Assembly (NCBI GenBank): GCA_016711085.1
Contig: JADJTR010000012.1
Span: forward strand, 248,001 to 312,000
DNA length: 64,000 nt
Direction: 5' to 3'
Source: Phyllobacteriaceae bacterium
GTDB lineage: Bacteria > Pseudomonadota > Alphaproteobacteria > Rhizobiales > Rhizobiaceae
Shown: piece after piece, positions 52,762-60,866 of the stretch
Position numbering within the stretch: position 1 is the first letter of the stretch
How the letters are laid out: each line of letters opens with the position of its first letter
The notes under the pieces: generated by a model
The model's input: the letters and a program-made list of their open reading frames with translations, nothing else
Database searches by the model: none
What the model was told of the DNA's origin: nothing
Translations under genes and position numbers: made by a program

Positions 52762-54320
52762 TGGGCGCCCTCCGATCCGATCAGGCGTTCGGCGGCGTTC
52801 CAACCGGCCGCGCCCGAGACGCCGCCGCCCGGATGCGATCCGGCGCCGGCGAGCCAAAGGCCCGGAACCGGCGTCGCATAGCCCGCCGCGCCGACGGCGG
52901 GGCGCAGGAACAACATCTGCTCCACGGCCAATTCGCCATGATGCCAGTCGCCGCCGATCATGGAGTAGTCGCGCTCAATATCCTCGGGCGACAGCATTTG
53001 GGCGGCGACAATCAGACCTGAAATGCCCGGCGCATGGGCTTCCAAAGTCGCCATGATGCGTTCGCCGAAAGCGCCACGCCTGTCGTTCCATCCGCCTTCG
53101 ACCTCGCGCGGCGCAAACTGCACGATGGCCGAAAGAACGTGATGGCCGGCAGGCGCAAGCCCGTCTTCGAAAGCGCTCGGCACAATGATTTCCATCACCG
53201 GCTTTTCGGAAAAACGATTGTACTTCACCGCATTGAAGGCGTTTTCGACGGCGTTGACCGAAGGCGCGATCACCAACCGGGACGTCAAATCCGCGCCACG
53301 GAAATCGGGGGCGCCGGACAGCGCCAGATGGAATTTCGCCGCGCCGCCGCGCATGCGGATCGAGCGGGTGCGGCGCACGAAACCGGTATCGAGTTGGGGC
53401 CGGCCGACAAGGTCGAGAAAGGTCGTCTTCGGGTTGGCGGCGCTGACGACGTGGCGGGCGCGGATGATTTCGCCGCATTGCAATTCGACGCCGACCGCGC
53501 GGTCGCCTTCGACGAGAACGCGGCGCACCGGCGCGTTGGCGCGGACGTCGACGCCAAGTTCCGCCACGGCGTTCGCCATCGCGGCGGCGACCGCGCCCAT
53601 GCCGCCCTTGGGCAATGCGAGTCCGGCGACGGTTCCGGCCGCCTGCGACGCCAATCGGTTCAACAGCAGGATCAGCGTGTTGGGCGAACGCGGCCCGAGA
53701 TGCGCGCCGAGCGTGGCGTCGAAAGCGATCAGACCCTTCAGCCGGTCATCGGCGAATTCGTCCTCAACCACATCGGCCACATTGATCAGCAGCAGACGGA
53801 GGAATTCGCGCATGTCGTCGCGGCCGAGCAGGCGCAGCTTCAGGGCGATTTTCGCCAGCGCAATCAGGTCGTTGCCGGCATTGGCGGCAAGGCGAGGCGG
53901 CGACATCGCCTTGAACGGCGCGAGCACCGCCGCGAAACGCAGCAGCCGGACGCGCAGTTCCGTCCACGCGGCGCGATCGGCGGCGGAAATGCTCCCGTCG
54001 AGCCGTTCGCCAAACGCGCCGCAAAGGACGAGATGATCGCCGTTTTCGCCAAGCGCCGTCGTCGCCAGATCGCGCGCCGACCATTTCAGCCCGTGGCGGG
54101 CGAGATCGAGGCCGGACTCGACGCGAGCGTCGAGCGCGTTGACGAGATGCGCCACCGCGCTGACGCGGTAGCCGGGCGCGAATTCGCGCGTCGCCATCGC
54201 GCCGCCGACCTGCGCGGCCTGATCGACGAGCTGCACCTTCAATCCGGCCTTGGAGAGCCGGCCGGCGCAGGCGAGGCCGTTGACGCCGGCCCCGATGACG
54301 ACGGCGTCAAAGGACGGCAT
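52758..54320 (-). CDS. FAD-dependent oxidoreductase (phytoene dehydrogenase-like), copy 1
   Basis: 520 residues. The N-terminal FAD motif is VVIGAGVNGLACAGRLSKAG, the middle has GGMGAVAAAMANAVAELGVD, and the end is LWLAGAGSHPGGGVSGAAG. This is the phytoene-desaturase-like flavoprotein group, used here most likely on an amine or acid rather than a carotenoid, since no carotenoid genes are present. It overlaps copy 2 by 14 bases. Confidence 0.85.
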   Translation of the reverse strand: MPSFDAVVIGAGVNGLACAGRLSKAGLKVQLVDQAAQVGGAMATREFAPGYRVSAVAHLVNALDARVESGLDLARHGLKWSARDLATTALGENGDHLVLCGAFGERLDGSISAADRAAWTELRVRLLRFAAVLAPFKAMSPPRLAANAGNDLIALAKIALKLRLLGRDDMREFLRLLLINVADVVEDEFADDRLKGLIAFDATLGAHLGPRSPNTLILLLNRLASQAAGTVAGLALPKGGMGAVAAAMANAVAELGVDVRANAPVRRVLVEGDRAVGVELQCGEIIRARHVVSAANPKTTFLDLVGRPQLDTGFVRRTRSIRMRGGAAKFHLALSGAPDFRGADLTSRLVIAPSVNAVENAFNAVKYNRFSEKPVMEIIVPSAFEDGLAPAGHHVLSAIVQFAPREVEGGWNDRRGAFGERIMATLEAHAPGISGLIVAAQMLSPEDIERDYSMIGGDWHHGELAVEQMLFLRPAVGAAGYATPVPGLWLAGAGSHPGGGVSGAAGWNAAERLIGSEGAQ

Positions 54321-55923
54321 AGGCGTCGCTCATGGCTAAGGGTTTTCGGGCATCTCTCAGGATTTCGGCCGCCGCATTGCGGCCCGGCGCGCCCATGACG
54401 CCGCCGCCGGGATGTGTGGTCGAGCCGCACATCCACAGATCCTTCACGGGTGAACGATATTGCGACGCGCCGGGAACCGGACGGTTGAACAGCAACTGGT
54501 CGAAGGTCAATTCACCCTGGAAAATGTTGCCTTCGGTCAGTCCGACCTCGGCTTCCAGTTCGCGGGGCGTACGCACTTCCATGTGCAGGATCAGATTGCG
54601 GAAACCCGGCGCATGCGCCTCGATCTGGGCGATCACCGTTTCGGCGAAAGCGTCGCGGTCGGCGTCGCCCCAGTCGCGACCCTCGATTTTCGGTGGCGCA
54701 TACTGGACGAAACAGCTCATGAAATGCTTGCCCGGAGGCGCCATGGTCGGATCGATCAGGGTCGGGATCATCATGTCCTGGAAAGGATCGGCGGAGAAAT
54801 GCCCGGCCTTCCAGTCGTCATAGGCGCGCTCCATGCGTTCGACGCTGTCGGTGAAATGCAGATCGCCCTTGATGCAGGGCGATCCATCGGGGAGCGCCGG
54901 AAAACGCGGCAGGCCGTCGAGCGCGATGTTGAGCTTGCCTGACGAGCCGCGCGTCTTGAAGCGACGCACCTGCTTGACGAACGGCGCCGGCAGATCCTTC
55001 TCGTCGACACAGGTGAGAAAAGTGCGTTTCAGGTCGAGATTGGAGATGACGCGACGCGCCCGCAATTCGTCGCCATTGTCGAGGACGACGCCGACCGCCC
55101 TGCCCTTTTCGACGAGAATGCGCGCCACGCCGGAACCGGCGCGTATTTTTCCGCCGGCCGCCTCCAGCGATTTCGCCAGCGCCTGCGTGATCGACCCCAT
55201 GCCGCCCCGGGCAAAGCCCCAGGCGCCGACATTGCCGTCGACATCGCCCATGTAGTGGTGCAGCAGCACATAGGCCGAGCCTGGCGACATCGGTCCGAGC
55301 GCCGTGCCGATGATGGCGGAAACGGCGAGATAGGCCTTGATGACGGGATGCTCGAAATACTCATCGAGGAAGTCTGATATGCTCATGGTCCAGAAGCGGA
55401 TCATGTCGTAGCGCTCGGTCTCGGTCAGGCCGAAGAACTTCCTGCCGAGAAAAGCCAGTTCAGAGAGATCGCGCGGTTTGAACGAGGTCGGATCGGGCGG
55501 CGTGCGCATCAGCAGCGGCCGGATGAAGCGGCACTGGCGCAGGATGTCGCGGGCGTAACGGTCATAGGCTTCCGCGTCGCGCGGCGAGTGGCGGGCGAAT
55601 TCGCGCCGGTTGGCGTCGTGGTCGCGGTACATGGCGAGATAGCCGCCGTCGCGGGTGAATACGGCGCCACCCTCATAGGGCAGGATTTGCAGCCCGTGGC
55701 GCGGCAGGTCCAGGTCGCGCATGATCTCCGGGCGAAGCAGCGACGAGACGTAGGAACAGTTGGAATAGGTGAAGCCCGGATGTAGTGAGCGCGACACCGC
55801 CGCGCCGCCGATCCAGTCGTTCTTTTCGACCACCAGGACATCGAGGCCGGCCTTGGCCAGATAGCAGGCCGCCACCAGGCCGTTGTGGCCGGCGCCAACG
55901 ACGATGGCGTCGTGGAACTTCAT
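54307..55923 (-). CDS. FAD-dependent oxidoreductase (phytoene dehydrogenase-like), copy 2
   Basis: 538 residues from the ATG at 55923. The FAD motif is IVVGAGHNGLVAACYLAKAG, followed by GGAAVSRSLHPGFTYSNCSY. The middle has FARGGMGSITQALAKSLEAAG and the C-terminal cap LWMCGSTTHPGGGVMGAPG. It is a paralogue of copy 1 and the two may form a heterodimer. It overlaps the aminotransferase gene by 4 bases and copy 1 by 14. Confidence 0.85.
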   Translation of the reverse strand: MKFHDAIVVGAGHNGLVAACYLAKAGLDVLVVEKNDWIGGAAVSRSLHPGFTYSNCSYVSSLLRPEIMRDLDLPRHGLQILPYEGGAVFTRDGGYLAMYRDHDANRREFARHSPRDAEAYDRYARDILRQCRFIRPLLMRTPPDPTSFKPRDLSELAFLGRKFFGLTETERYDMIRFWTMSISDFLDEYFEHPVIKAYLAVSAIIGTALGPMSPGSAYVLLHHYMGDVDGNVGAWGFARGGMGSITQALAKSLEAAGGKIRAGSGVARILVEKGRAVGVVLDNGDELRARRVISNLDLKRTFLTCVDEKDLPAPFVKQVRRFKTRGSSGKLNIALDGLPRFPALPDGSPCIKGDLHFTDSVERMERAYDDWKAGHFSADPFQDMMIPTLIDPTMAPPGKHFMSCFVQYAPPKIEGRDWGDADRDAFAETVIAQIEAHAPGFRNLILHMEVRTPRELEAEVGLTEGNIFQGELTFDQLLFNRPVPGASQYRSPVKDLWMCGSTTHPGGGVMGAPGRNAAAEILRDARKPLAMSDAYAVL

Positions 55924-57260
55924 GCGCGTTTCTCGCCGGCCATATCCTCGAGGGTGAAATCGACGGCCGCCTCGATCGCCTTCAGCGTATCGTCGAAGCA
56001 GGATTGGTCGTGCGCCTCGCACATGAACCAAGGCTCGCGCGAATCCGGTTCGACAATGACGCCAAGGTCATGAAGGTGCAGGGCCATCTTGTCGTAGAAG
56101 GTATAGTCGGACAGTTTCCAGTCCCGGTAATTGTCCGGCGGCTGATCGGCAAAAAACAGGCCGAACATCGAGGAATGGCCGGAAAAGGAATGGACGATGC
56201 CGCGCCGGTCGAGGATCGCCTTGATCCCCGCCTTCAATCGCTCGCCATAGGCGGCGAGCGTTTCCAGCGCCGGCGTTTCGTCGAGGATTTCCAGGCATTT
56301 GTCGGCGGCGGCAAGCGAAACGGCATGCGCCGTGTAGGTGCCGCCATGGGCCGCGCCGCCGTAGCGGAAGGTGCGCATCACCTCCTCGCGGCCGGCGACC
56401 GCGGCGATCGGGTAGCCGTTGGCCATCGCCTTGGCGAAGGTCGAGATATCGGGGCGCACGCCGATCAGCGACTGCACGCCGCCCTTGGCGACGCGGAACC
56501 CGGTCTTGACCTCGTCGATGATGAGCAGCGCGCCGTGGCGATCGCACAGATCGCGCGCCAGATGCACGAATTCCGCCTTGGCCGAGATGGCGCAAGTGTT
56601 GCCCTGGATAGGCTCGATCAACATGGCGGCGATCGTATCGCCATTGGCCTTGAACAGGTCCTCAAGTCGCTGCGGATCGTTCATCGGGGTCAGATGGACC
56701 AGCGATTTCAGCCCGGCCGGAATGCCGCGCGAATAGGGCACGGTGTCGGGGTCGCGGCCGCTTTTGGGATCCCAATCGGCGAGATCGGTCATCCACATGG
56801 CGGCGTCGAACAGGCCGTGATAGCTGCCCTCGACGAGCACATAGCCTTCCCGGCCGGTATGGGCGCGGGCGAGCCTCAGCGCCGCCATGACGGCTTCGGT
56901 GCCGGAATTGGAAAAACGCACCAGATCGATCGACGGCACCATTTTCGCCATCCGGTCGGCGACATCGAGTTCGCGCGTCGTCGACAGGGCGAAAACGCCG
57001 CCGACTTCCATGCCCTTGCGCGCCGCCGCGTCGACACGGTCATCGGCGTAGCCGAGGATCGCCGGGCCGTAGCCGAGGCGGTAGTCGACATAGGAGTTGC
57101 CGTCGATGTCGCGGATGCGCCCGCCCTTGCCGCTCTCCACGTAGATGGTGCGGTCATCGCCCCAATAGCGGAAAGTGGAGGAGACGCCGAGCGGCAGGCG
57201 TTTCACGGCGCGTTGGAACTGGGCATTCGATTTCGACAGGTTTCGGACATTCGACAGCAT
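55920..57260 (-). CDS. Class III PLP aminotransferase (GSA-AM-like)
   Basis: 446 residues. Lys277 in STFAKAMANGYPIAAV binds PLP; the phosphate and ring contacts are SNSGTEAVMAALRLARA and IIDEVKTGFR. It resembles glutamate-1-semialdehyde aminomutase-type omega-aminotransferases, but it is not hemL by context. It would remove the amino group of a diamine or omega-amino acid. It is the first gene of the leftward train, 102 bases from the TTGA-N8-TCAA site shared with the divergent TetR gene. Confidence 0.88.
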   Translation of the reverse strand: MLSNVRNLSKSNAQFQRAVKRLPLGVSSTFRYWGDDRTIYVESGKGGRIRDIDGNSYVDYRLGYGPAILGYADDRVDAAARKGMEVGGVFALSTTRELDVADRMAKMVPSIDLVRFSNSGTEAVMAALRLARAHTGREGYVLVEGSYHGLFDAAMWMTDLADWDPKSGRDPDTVPYSRGIPAGLKSLVHLTPMNDPQRLEDLFKANGDTIAAMLIEPIQGNTCAISAKAEFVHLARDLCDRHGALLIIDEVKTGFRVAKGGVQSLIGVRPDISTFAKAMANGYPIAAVAGREEVMRTFRYGGAAHGGTYTAHAVSLAAADKCLEILDETPALETLAAYGERLKAGIKAILDRRGIVHSFSGHSSMFGLFFADQPPDNYRDWKLSDYTFYDKMALHLHDLGVIVEPDSREPWFMCEAHDQSCFDDTLKAIEAAVDFTLEDMAGEKRA

Positions 57261-57359
57261 TGCGGGCTCCCTCCCGGACGCCCGTCGCTACCCGGCCGGC
57301 CCTTGGCTTCGAGGGCTGGTCATCCGAACGCGGGCGAATGCCCCAAGGTTGCCATTATT

Positions 57360-57375
57360 TTGACTGAACTGTCAA
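57360..57375. promoter_or_regulatory. BetI-type operator between the divergent regulator and catabolic train
   Basis: TTGACTGAACTGTCAA is an inverted repeat (TTGAC / GTCAA) of the form TTGA-N8-TCAA. It lies in the 216-base gap between the aminotransferase start (57260) and the TetR gene start (57477) and could control both. Confidence 0.55.
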
Positions 57376-57476
57376 TCAATCTGGATTCGGTCGGTTCCGA
57401 TCGCATGAATCCGCTTTCCTTGAACCGCGGGATTTGACAGGAATCGCAGCCGCGAAGAGAGGCAGAATCAACCGCC

Positions 57477-58136
57477 ATGGCCGCAGTCGAAAAGCCCGTG
57501 AATCAAGCGTCGACGCCGCGCAAGGCGAGCCGCGACCAGCGTCGCCAGCAGCTCATCGATGCGACGATCGACACGATCGCCAAGCGCGGCTACGCGCGCA
57601 CCACGCTGACCGACGTCGCCAACACGGCCGGTCTGTCGCACGGGCTGGTCAATTTCCATTTCGAGACCAAGGAGAAACTCCTCACCGAGACGCTGCTGTT
57701 TCTCGCCGCCGAGTACCGCGACAATTGGGTCAAGGCGCTGGCCGAAGCGCCCTCCCCGGCCGCGGCGCAACTCGACGCGCTGATCCGCGCCGATTTCAAC
57801 GACGTCATCTGTTCGCCCGAACGCCTGTCGGCGTGGTGCTCGTTCTGGGGCGAGGCGCAGTGTAGGCCGATCTATCAGCAGGAATGCGGCTCCAACGATA
57901 TCGAATATGCTGACATGATCGAATCGATCTGCGCCCGGCTGGTGGATGAAGGCGGCTACAAGGCCGAAGCGAAACGCGTCGCCCGCATCATGCGCGTCAT
58001 CATGGAAGGCGTCTGGCTCGACCTGATGACGATGACGACGCCCTATTCCCGCGAAGAGGCGATGCGCACCGTCCACGCCTGCGCCGCCGCCTTCTTCCCG
58101 CGCCATTTCAACGAAGACGGACTCATCGCACGGTGA
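57477..58136 (+). CDS. BetI-like TetR-family regulator
   Basis: 219 residues. The helix-turn-helix is LTDVANTAGLSHGLVNFHFE with KEKLLTETLLFL after it. The ligand domain carries SAWCSFWGEAQCRPIYQQE, the counterpart of VTAWMAFYGEARHAP in betI. It is therefore a BetI paralogue that probably senses a quaternary amine-like molecule. It is divergent from the 13-gene train and likely represses it. The start at 57477 gives ~20 residues of flexible leader. Confidence 0.9.
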   Translation: MAAVEKPVNQASTPRKASRDQRRQQLIDATIDTIAKRGYARTTLTDVANTAGLSHGLVNFHFETKEKLLTETLLFLAAEYRDNWVKALAEAPSPAAAQLDALIRADFNDVICSPERLSAWCSFWGEAQCRPIYQQECGSNDIEYADMIESICARLVDEGGYKAEAKRVARIMRVIMEGVWLDLMTMTTPYSREEAMRTVHACAAAFFPRHFNEDGLIAR

Positions 58137-58140
58137 GTTA

Positions 58141-58171
58141 ACCGGCTGCCGGCGCGATTCCGCCAGCCGGT
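58141..58171. terminator. Hairpin between convergent genes
   Basis: An 8-bp stem ACCGGCTG / CAGCCGGT with a 15-base loop between the TetR and methyltransferase stops. It has no clear T-run, so termination is uncertain. Confidence 0.3.
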
Positions 58172-58197
58172 GCAAACTGTTGCAATCCTTGATTCTT

Positions 58198-59022
58198 TCA
58201 AACCGCGAACAGCCCGGCGCGGCTAAAGTGGCGAATCAACCGGGCTTGCGCGCCCGCATGCGTCGGGCAATGCTCGCCGGTCTCCAGCACCGGCAGCATG
58301 TTCGACCAGATCGCGATATTGTGGTCGACGAATTCCCGTCCGAGCGCCCGCGCGGCATCGTCATAGAGCGGACCCTGCATCGCAGCCAGTTCGTCCCGCG
58401 CCTTGTCGCGGTACCAGGCATTGCGGCTCGTCGTGCTTATGTCGACAAATCCGGCCTGGCGCATCGCGTCGGCGTAGCGGGCCGGCGAAGCCATGCCGAA
58501 ATCGAGGCCTTCGGAGGCAATGTAGTCCTTCATCGCCGCGCTCGGTTCGCCATCGTGTCCGATCAACCAGTCCGAGGCGACGAACCAGCCGCCCGGCCTC
58601 AGCACGCGGAAGACGTCGCGCATGAGCGCGTGCTTGTCCGGAATATGGATGATGGAATCCTTGGAGAAGACCACATCGAAACTCCCCGGTGCGAAAGGCA
58701 GCGGTCCGGGGGCGATCTTGACGACGCCGATGCGTTGCGAAAGCCCGGCTTTTTCGGCGGTTCGGCGGGCGTGGGCCAGCACCGTGTCCTCGACGTCTAT
58801 TCCGGTGACGTAGCCGGCGTCGTGATTGGCAACAAGAGCCACATCGACGCCGCCGGCGCCGCAGCCGATGTCGAGCACCGACCTGTGGGCCAGACTGAGG
58901 CCGTCGAGCAGTCGGGCGACTTCCTCCGGTCCGCCGGGCGAAAGCCAGCCGTCGCCCCAGACGCGCTCCAGCATCGCGATCAGCCTGTCGGGGTAGAGTT
59001 CGCCGTCGCCTTGACCACTCAT
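58198..59022 (-). CDS. SAM-dependent methyltransferase (phosphoethanolamine N-methyltransferase-like)
   Basis: 274 residues from the ATG at 59022. The SAM motif is VLDIGCGAGGVDVALV, motif II is GSFDVVFSKDSIIHIPDKHA and motif III RVLRPGGWFVASDWL. The SKDSIIHIPDK stretch matches phosphoethanolamine and sarcosine/dimethylglycine-type N-methyltransferases. Its role may be methylation of an amine headgroup. The exact acceptor is not readable. It is transcribed convergently with the BetI-like gene. Confidence 0.8.
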   Translation of the reverse strand: MSGQGDGELYPDRLIAMLERVWGDGWLSPGGPEEVARLLDGLSLAHRSVLDIGCGAGGVDVALVANHDAGYVTGIDVEDTVLAHARRTAEKAGLSQRIGVVKIAPGPLPFAPGSFDVVFSKDSIIHIPDKHALMRDVFRVLRPGGWFVASDWLIGHDGEPSAAMKDYIASEGLDFGMASPARYADAMRQAGFVDISTTSRNAWYRDKARDELAAMQGPLYDDAARALGREFVDHNIAIWSNMLPVLETGEHCPTHAGAQARLIRHFSRAGLFAV

Positions 59023-59215
59023 GCCGCGCCTCCGTGAGAACGCCGATCCTCGTCGCGTTCGTCTTTTCCGGCAAGCGCAATTGTCGCCTTGCAGCGCGCC
59101 GAACCCCGCCCCATATGGCGGTTTCAACGGCTTCCCTTGGCGATTGAAGCCCGGTAAGGAGCCGCCCGACGACTTCTCGCCGGCAGACTCGCGGCGAAGC
59201 CCCTTGGAAGCGAGC

Positions 59216-59884
59216 ATGATGGAAATCTTCACCGCCGACGCCTTTTCCGCTTTCCTGCAAGTCATCGCCATCGATCTGGTGCTGGCCGGCGACAACGCTG
59301 TCGTCATCGGCCTGGCCGCCGCCGGCCTGCCGAAGGAATTGCGCGGCAAGGCAATCCTTGTCGGCATCATCGCGGCGACGGTGCTGCGCATTTTCTTCGC
59401 CACCATCACCACGCAACTGCTCAACGTGGTCGGCCTGCTGGTCGTCGGCGGCCTGCTGTTGCTGTGGGTGTCGTGGAAAATGTGGCGCGAACTGCGCATG
59501 AGCGACGCCGACGACGCGGCCGTCGACGAAATGCTGGCCAACGCCGACCTCGATTCCGACGGAACCATCGGCGGCAACGGGCGGCCGCGCAAGACCTTCG
59601 CCCAGGCCGCCTGGCAGATTGTCATCGCCGACGTGTCGATGTCGCTCGACAACGTGCTGGCGGTGGCCGGCGCGGCGCGCGACCATCCGACGGTCTTGAT
59701 CATCGGTCTGGCGCTGTCGATCGCGTTGATGGGCCTCGCCGCGAGCCTGATCGCCCGCCTGCTGCACAAGCACCGCTGGATCGCCTATGTCGGCCTCGCC
59801 ATCATCCTCTATGTGGCCGTGGAAATGATCTGGCGCGGCGCGCACGAACTGGCGCCGGCCGCTGCGGCCATCATGGGCGGCTGA
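59216..59884 (+). CDS. TerC/YjbE-family membrane protein
   Basis: 222 residues starting at the first of two adjacent ATGs (59216, 59219). Seven membrane helices are predicted. Acidic motifs FLQVIAIDLVLAGDNAVVIG and IVIADVSMSLDNVLAVAGAA are the duplicated TerC metal-site helices. The family is linked to metal (Mn2+) export and co-translational metal loading. No riboswitch could be recognised in the ~190 bases upstream. Confidence 0.88.
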   Translation: MMEIFTADAFSAFLQVIAIDLVLAGDNAVVIGLAAAGLPKELRGKAILVGIIAATVLRIFFATITTQLLNVVGLLVVGGLLLLWVSWKMWRELRMSDADDAAVDEMLANADLDSDGTIGGNGRPRKTFAQAAWQIVIADVSMSLDNVLAVAGAARDHPTVLIIGLALSIALMGLAASLIARLLHKHRWIAYVGLAIILYVAVEMIWRGAHELAPAAAAIMGG

Positions 59885-59891
59885 AGCAAAA

Positions 59892-59913
59892 CGGCCGCCC
59901 CGAAGGGCGGCCG
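59892..59913 (-). terminator. Hairpin terminator of the aldolase gene
   Basis: A perfect 9-bp stem CGGCCGCCC / GGGCGGCCG with a 4-base loop. On the minus strand it is followed by TTTTGC, so it best serves the leftward aldolase gene, but it lies between two convergent genes and may act both ways. Confidence 0.75.
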
Positions 59914-59937
59914 CAAGCCGGATCCGGCGGTTGGCGC

Positions 59938-60588
59938 CTATTTACCTTTGTAAACGCCAACCACCTTGTCGAGCAGCGCCAGCGCATCGGCGCGCGAACG
60001 CTGGAAGGCGTTGCGGCCCATGATGGAGCCGAAGCCGCCGCCGCCGTTGATGCTCTTGACCTCGTCGATGATCGCATCGTCGCCCTTGGCTTCGCCGCCC
60101 GAAAACACCACGACACGCTTGCCGTTGAATGCCGCCTGCATGATGTGGCCAACGCGTTGGGACAGCGTGTCCTGCGGGATTTTCGCCTTCTCGTAAGTCG
60201 CTTTGGCCGCTTCGAGATCGACGCCGGGCTTCGGCGGTTTGACCTTGATGATGGTCGCGCCCATCAGCGCCGCCATGTGGGCGGCATAAGCGGTGATGTC
60301 GAGCGCCGATTCGCCCGCCTTCGAGACGTTGCCGCCGCGCGGATACGACCAGACGACCGTCATCAGGCCGGCCGCCTTGGCTTCGCGGGAAATTTCGCGC
60401 AATTCCTCCTGCATGTCGAAACAGTGCGCCGGTCCATGTTCGAAGCCCTGATCGACCGGCAGGATCACCAGTTTGCCGGTGCCAGCCAGCCTGCCGTGCA
60501 TCAGCAGCCGGGCGAGATTCGTTTTCACACCCGGATTTTCGCTTTCGTACCAGGAAAGGATTTCCTTGACCCTCGGCGTCACATTCAT
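59938..60588 (-). CDS. Class I fructose-bisphosphate aldolase (DhnA-type) with internal deletion
   Basis: 216 residues, against ~300 for the alphaproteobacterial family. The N-terminus (VKEILSWYESENPGVKTNLA and GKLVILPVDQGFEHGPA) and C-terminus (VVWSYPRGGNVSKAGESALD, IIKVKPPKPG and VVFSGGEAKGDD) match normal enzymes, including the Schiff-base Lys in IIKVKPP. The ~85 residues expected between EHGPA and FDMQEELREI are missing in frame (junction near 60415-60430). That segment contributes several strands of the TIM barrel, so the protein is probably inactive unless this is an assembly collapse. It should act in glycolysis/gluconeogenesis. Confidence 0.8.
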   Translation of the reverse strand: MNVTPRVKEILSWYESENPGVKTNLARLLMHGRLAGTGKLVILPVDQGFEHGPAHCFDMQEELREISREAKAAGLMTVVWSYPRGGNVSKAGESALDITAYAAHMAALMGATIIKVKPPKPGVDLEAAKATYEKAKIPQDTLSQRVGHIMQAAFNGKRVVVFSGGEAKGDDAIIDEVKSINGGGGFGSIMGRNAFQRSRADALALLDKVVGVYKGK

Positions 60589-60866
60589 GGCTGTTCCTCA
60601 TTTGCGGTTGGCGTTTACGCTATAGTCCGGCCTGAAACGGCTTTCCACCGCAACCGCCGCTCTAAATCGAATTGATGCCGTTTTGTTCCGGCCGGTTTTT
60701 CCTATGAGCCGGTTCGCATCCGCGCTTTGCCCCAAGTCAAGGCAGGCGATTTTTATCGTGAAGCCGTGTTTTTTCAGCCATAGGCCCGAAACGGGAACAA
60801 GTGGCGGTTGCTCCGGCGACTCGCCTATGTGATGTAACAAGGACGATCCTCACCGGCGGGCCAAAA

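Noticed and set aside
52758..55923. Carotenoid biosynthesis genes (crtI)
   Set aside because: No other carotenoid genes are near, and the pair sits among Rieske, GcvT-like and aminotransferase genes.
55920..57260. hemL (glutamate-1-semialdehyde aminomutase)
   Set aside because: The fold fits, but the gene heads a catabolic operon under a BetI-like regulator, so a heme biosynthesis role is unlikely.
59030..59215. Possible yybP-ykoY manganese riboswitch upstream of the TerC gene
   Set aside because: The conserved core motifs of that riboswitch were not found in this stretch.
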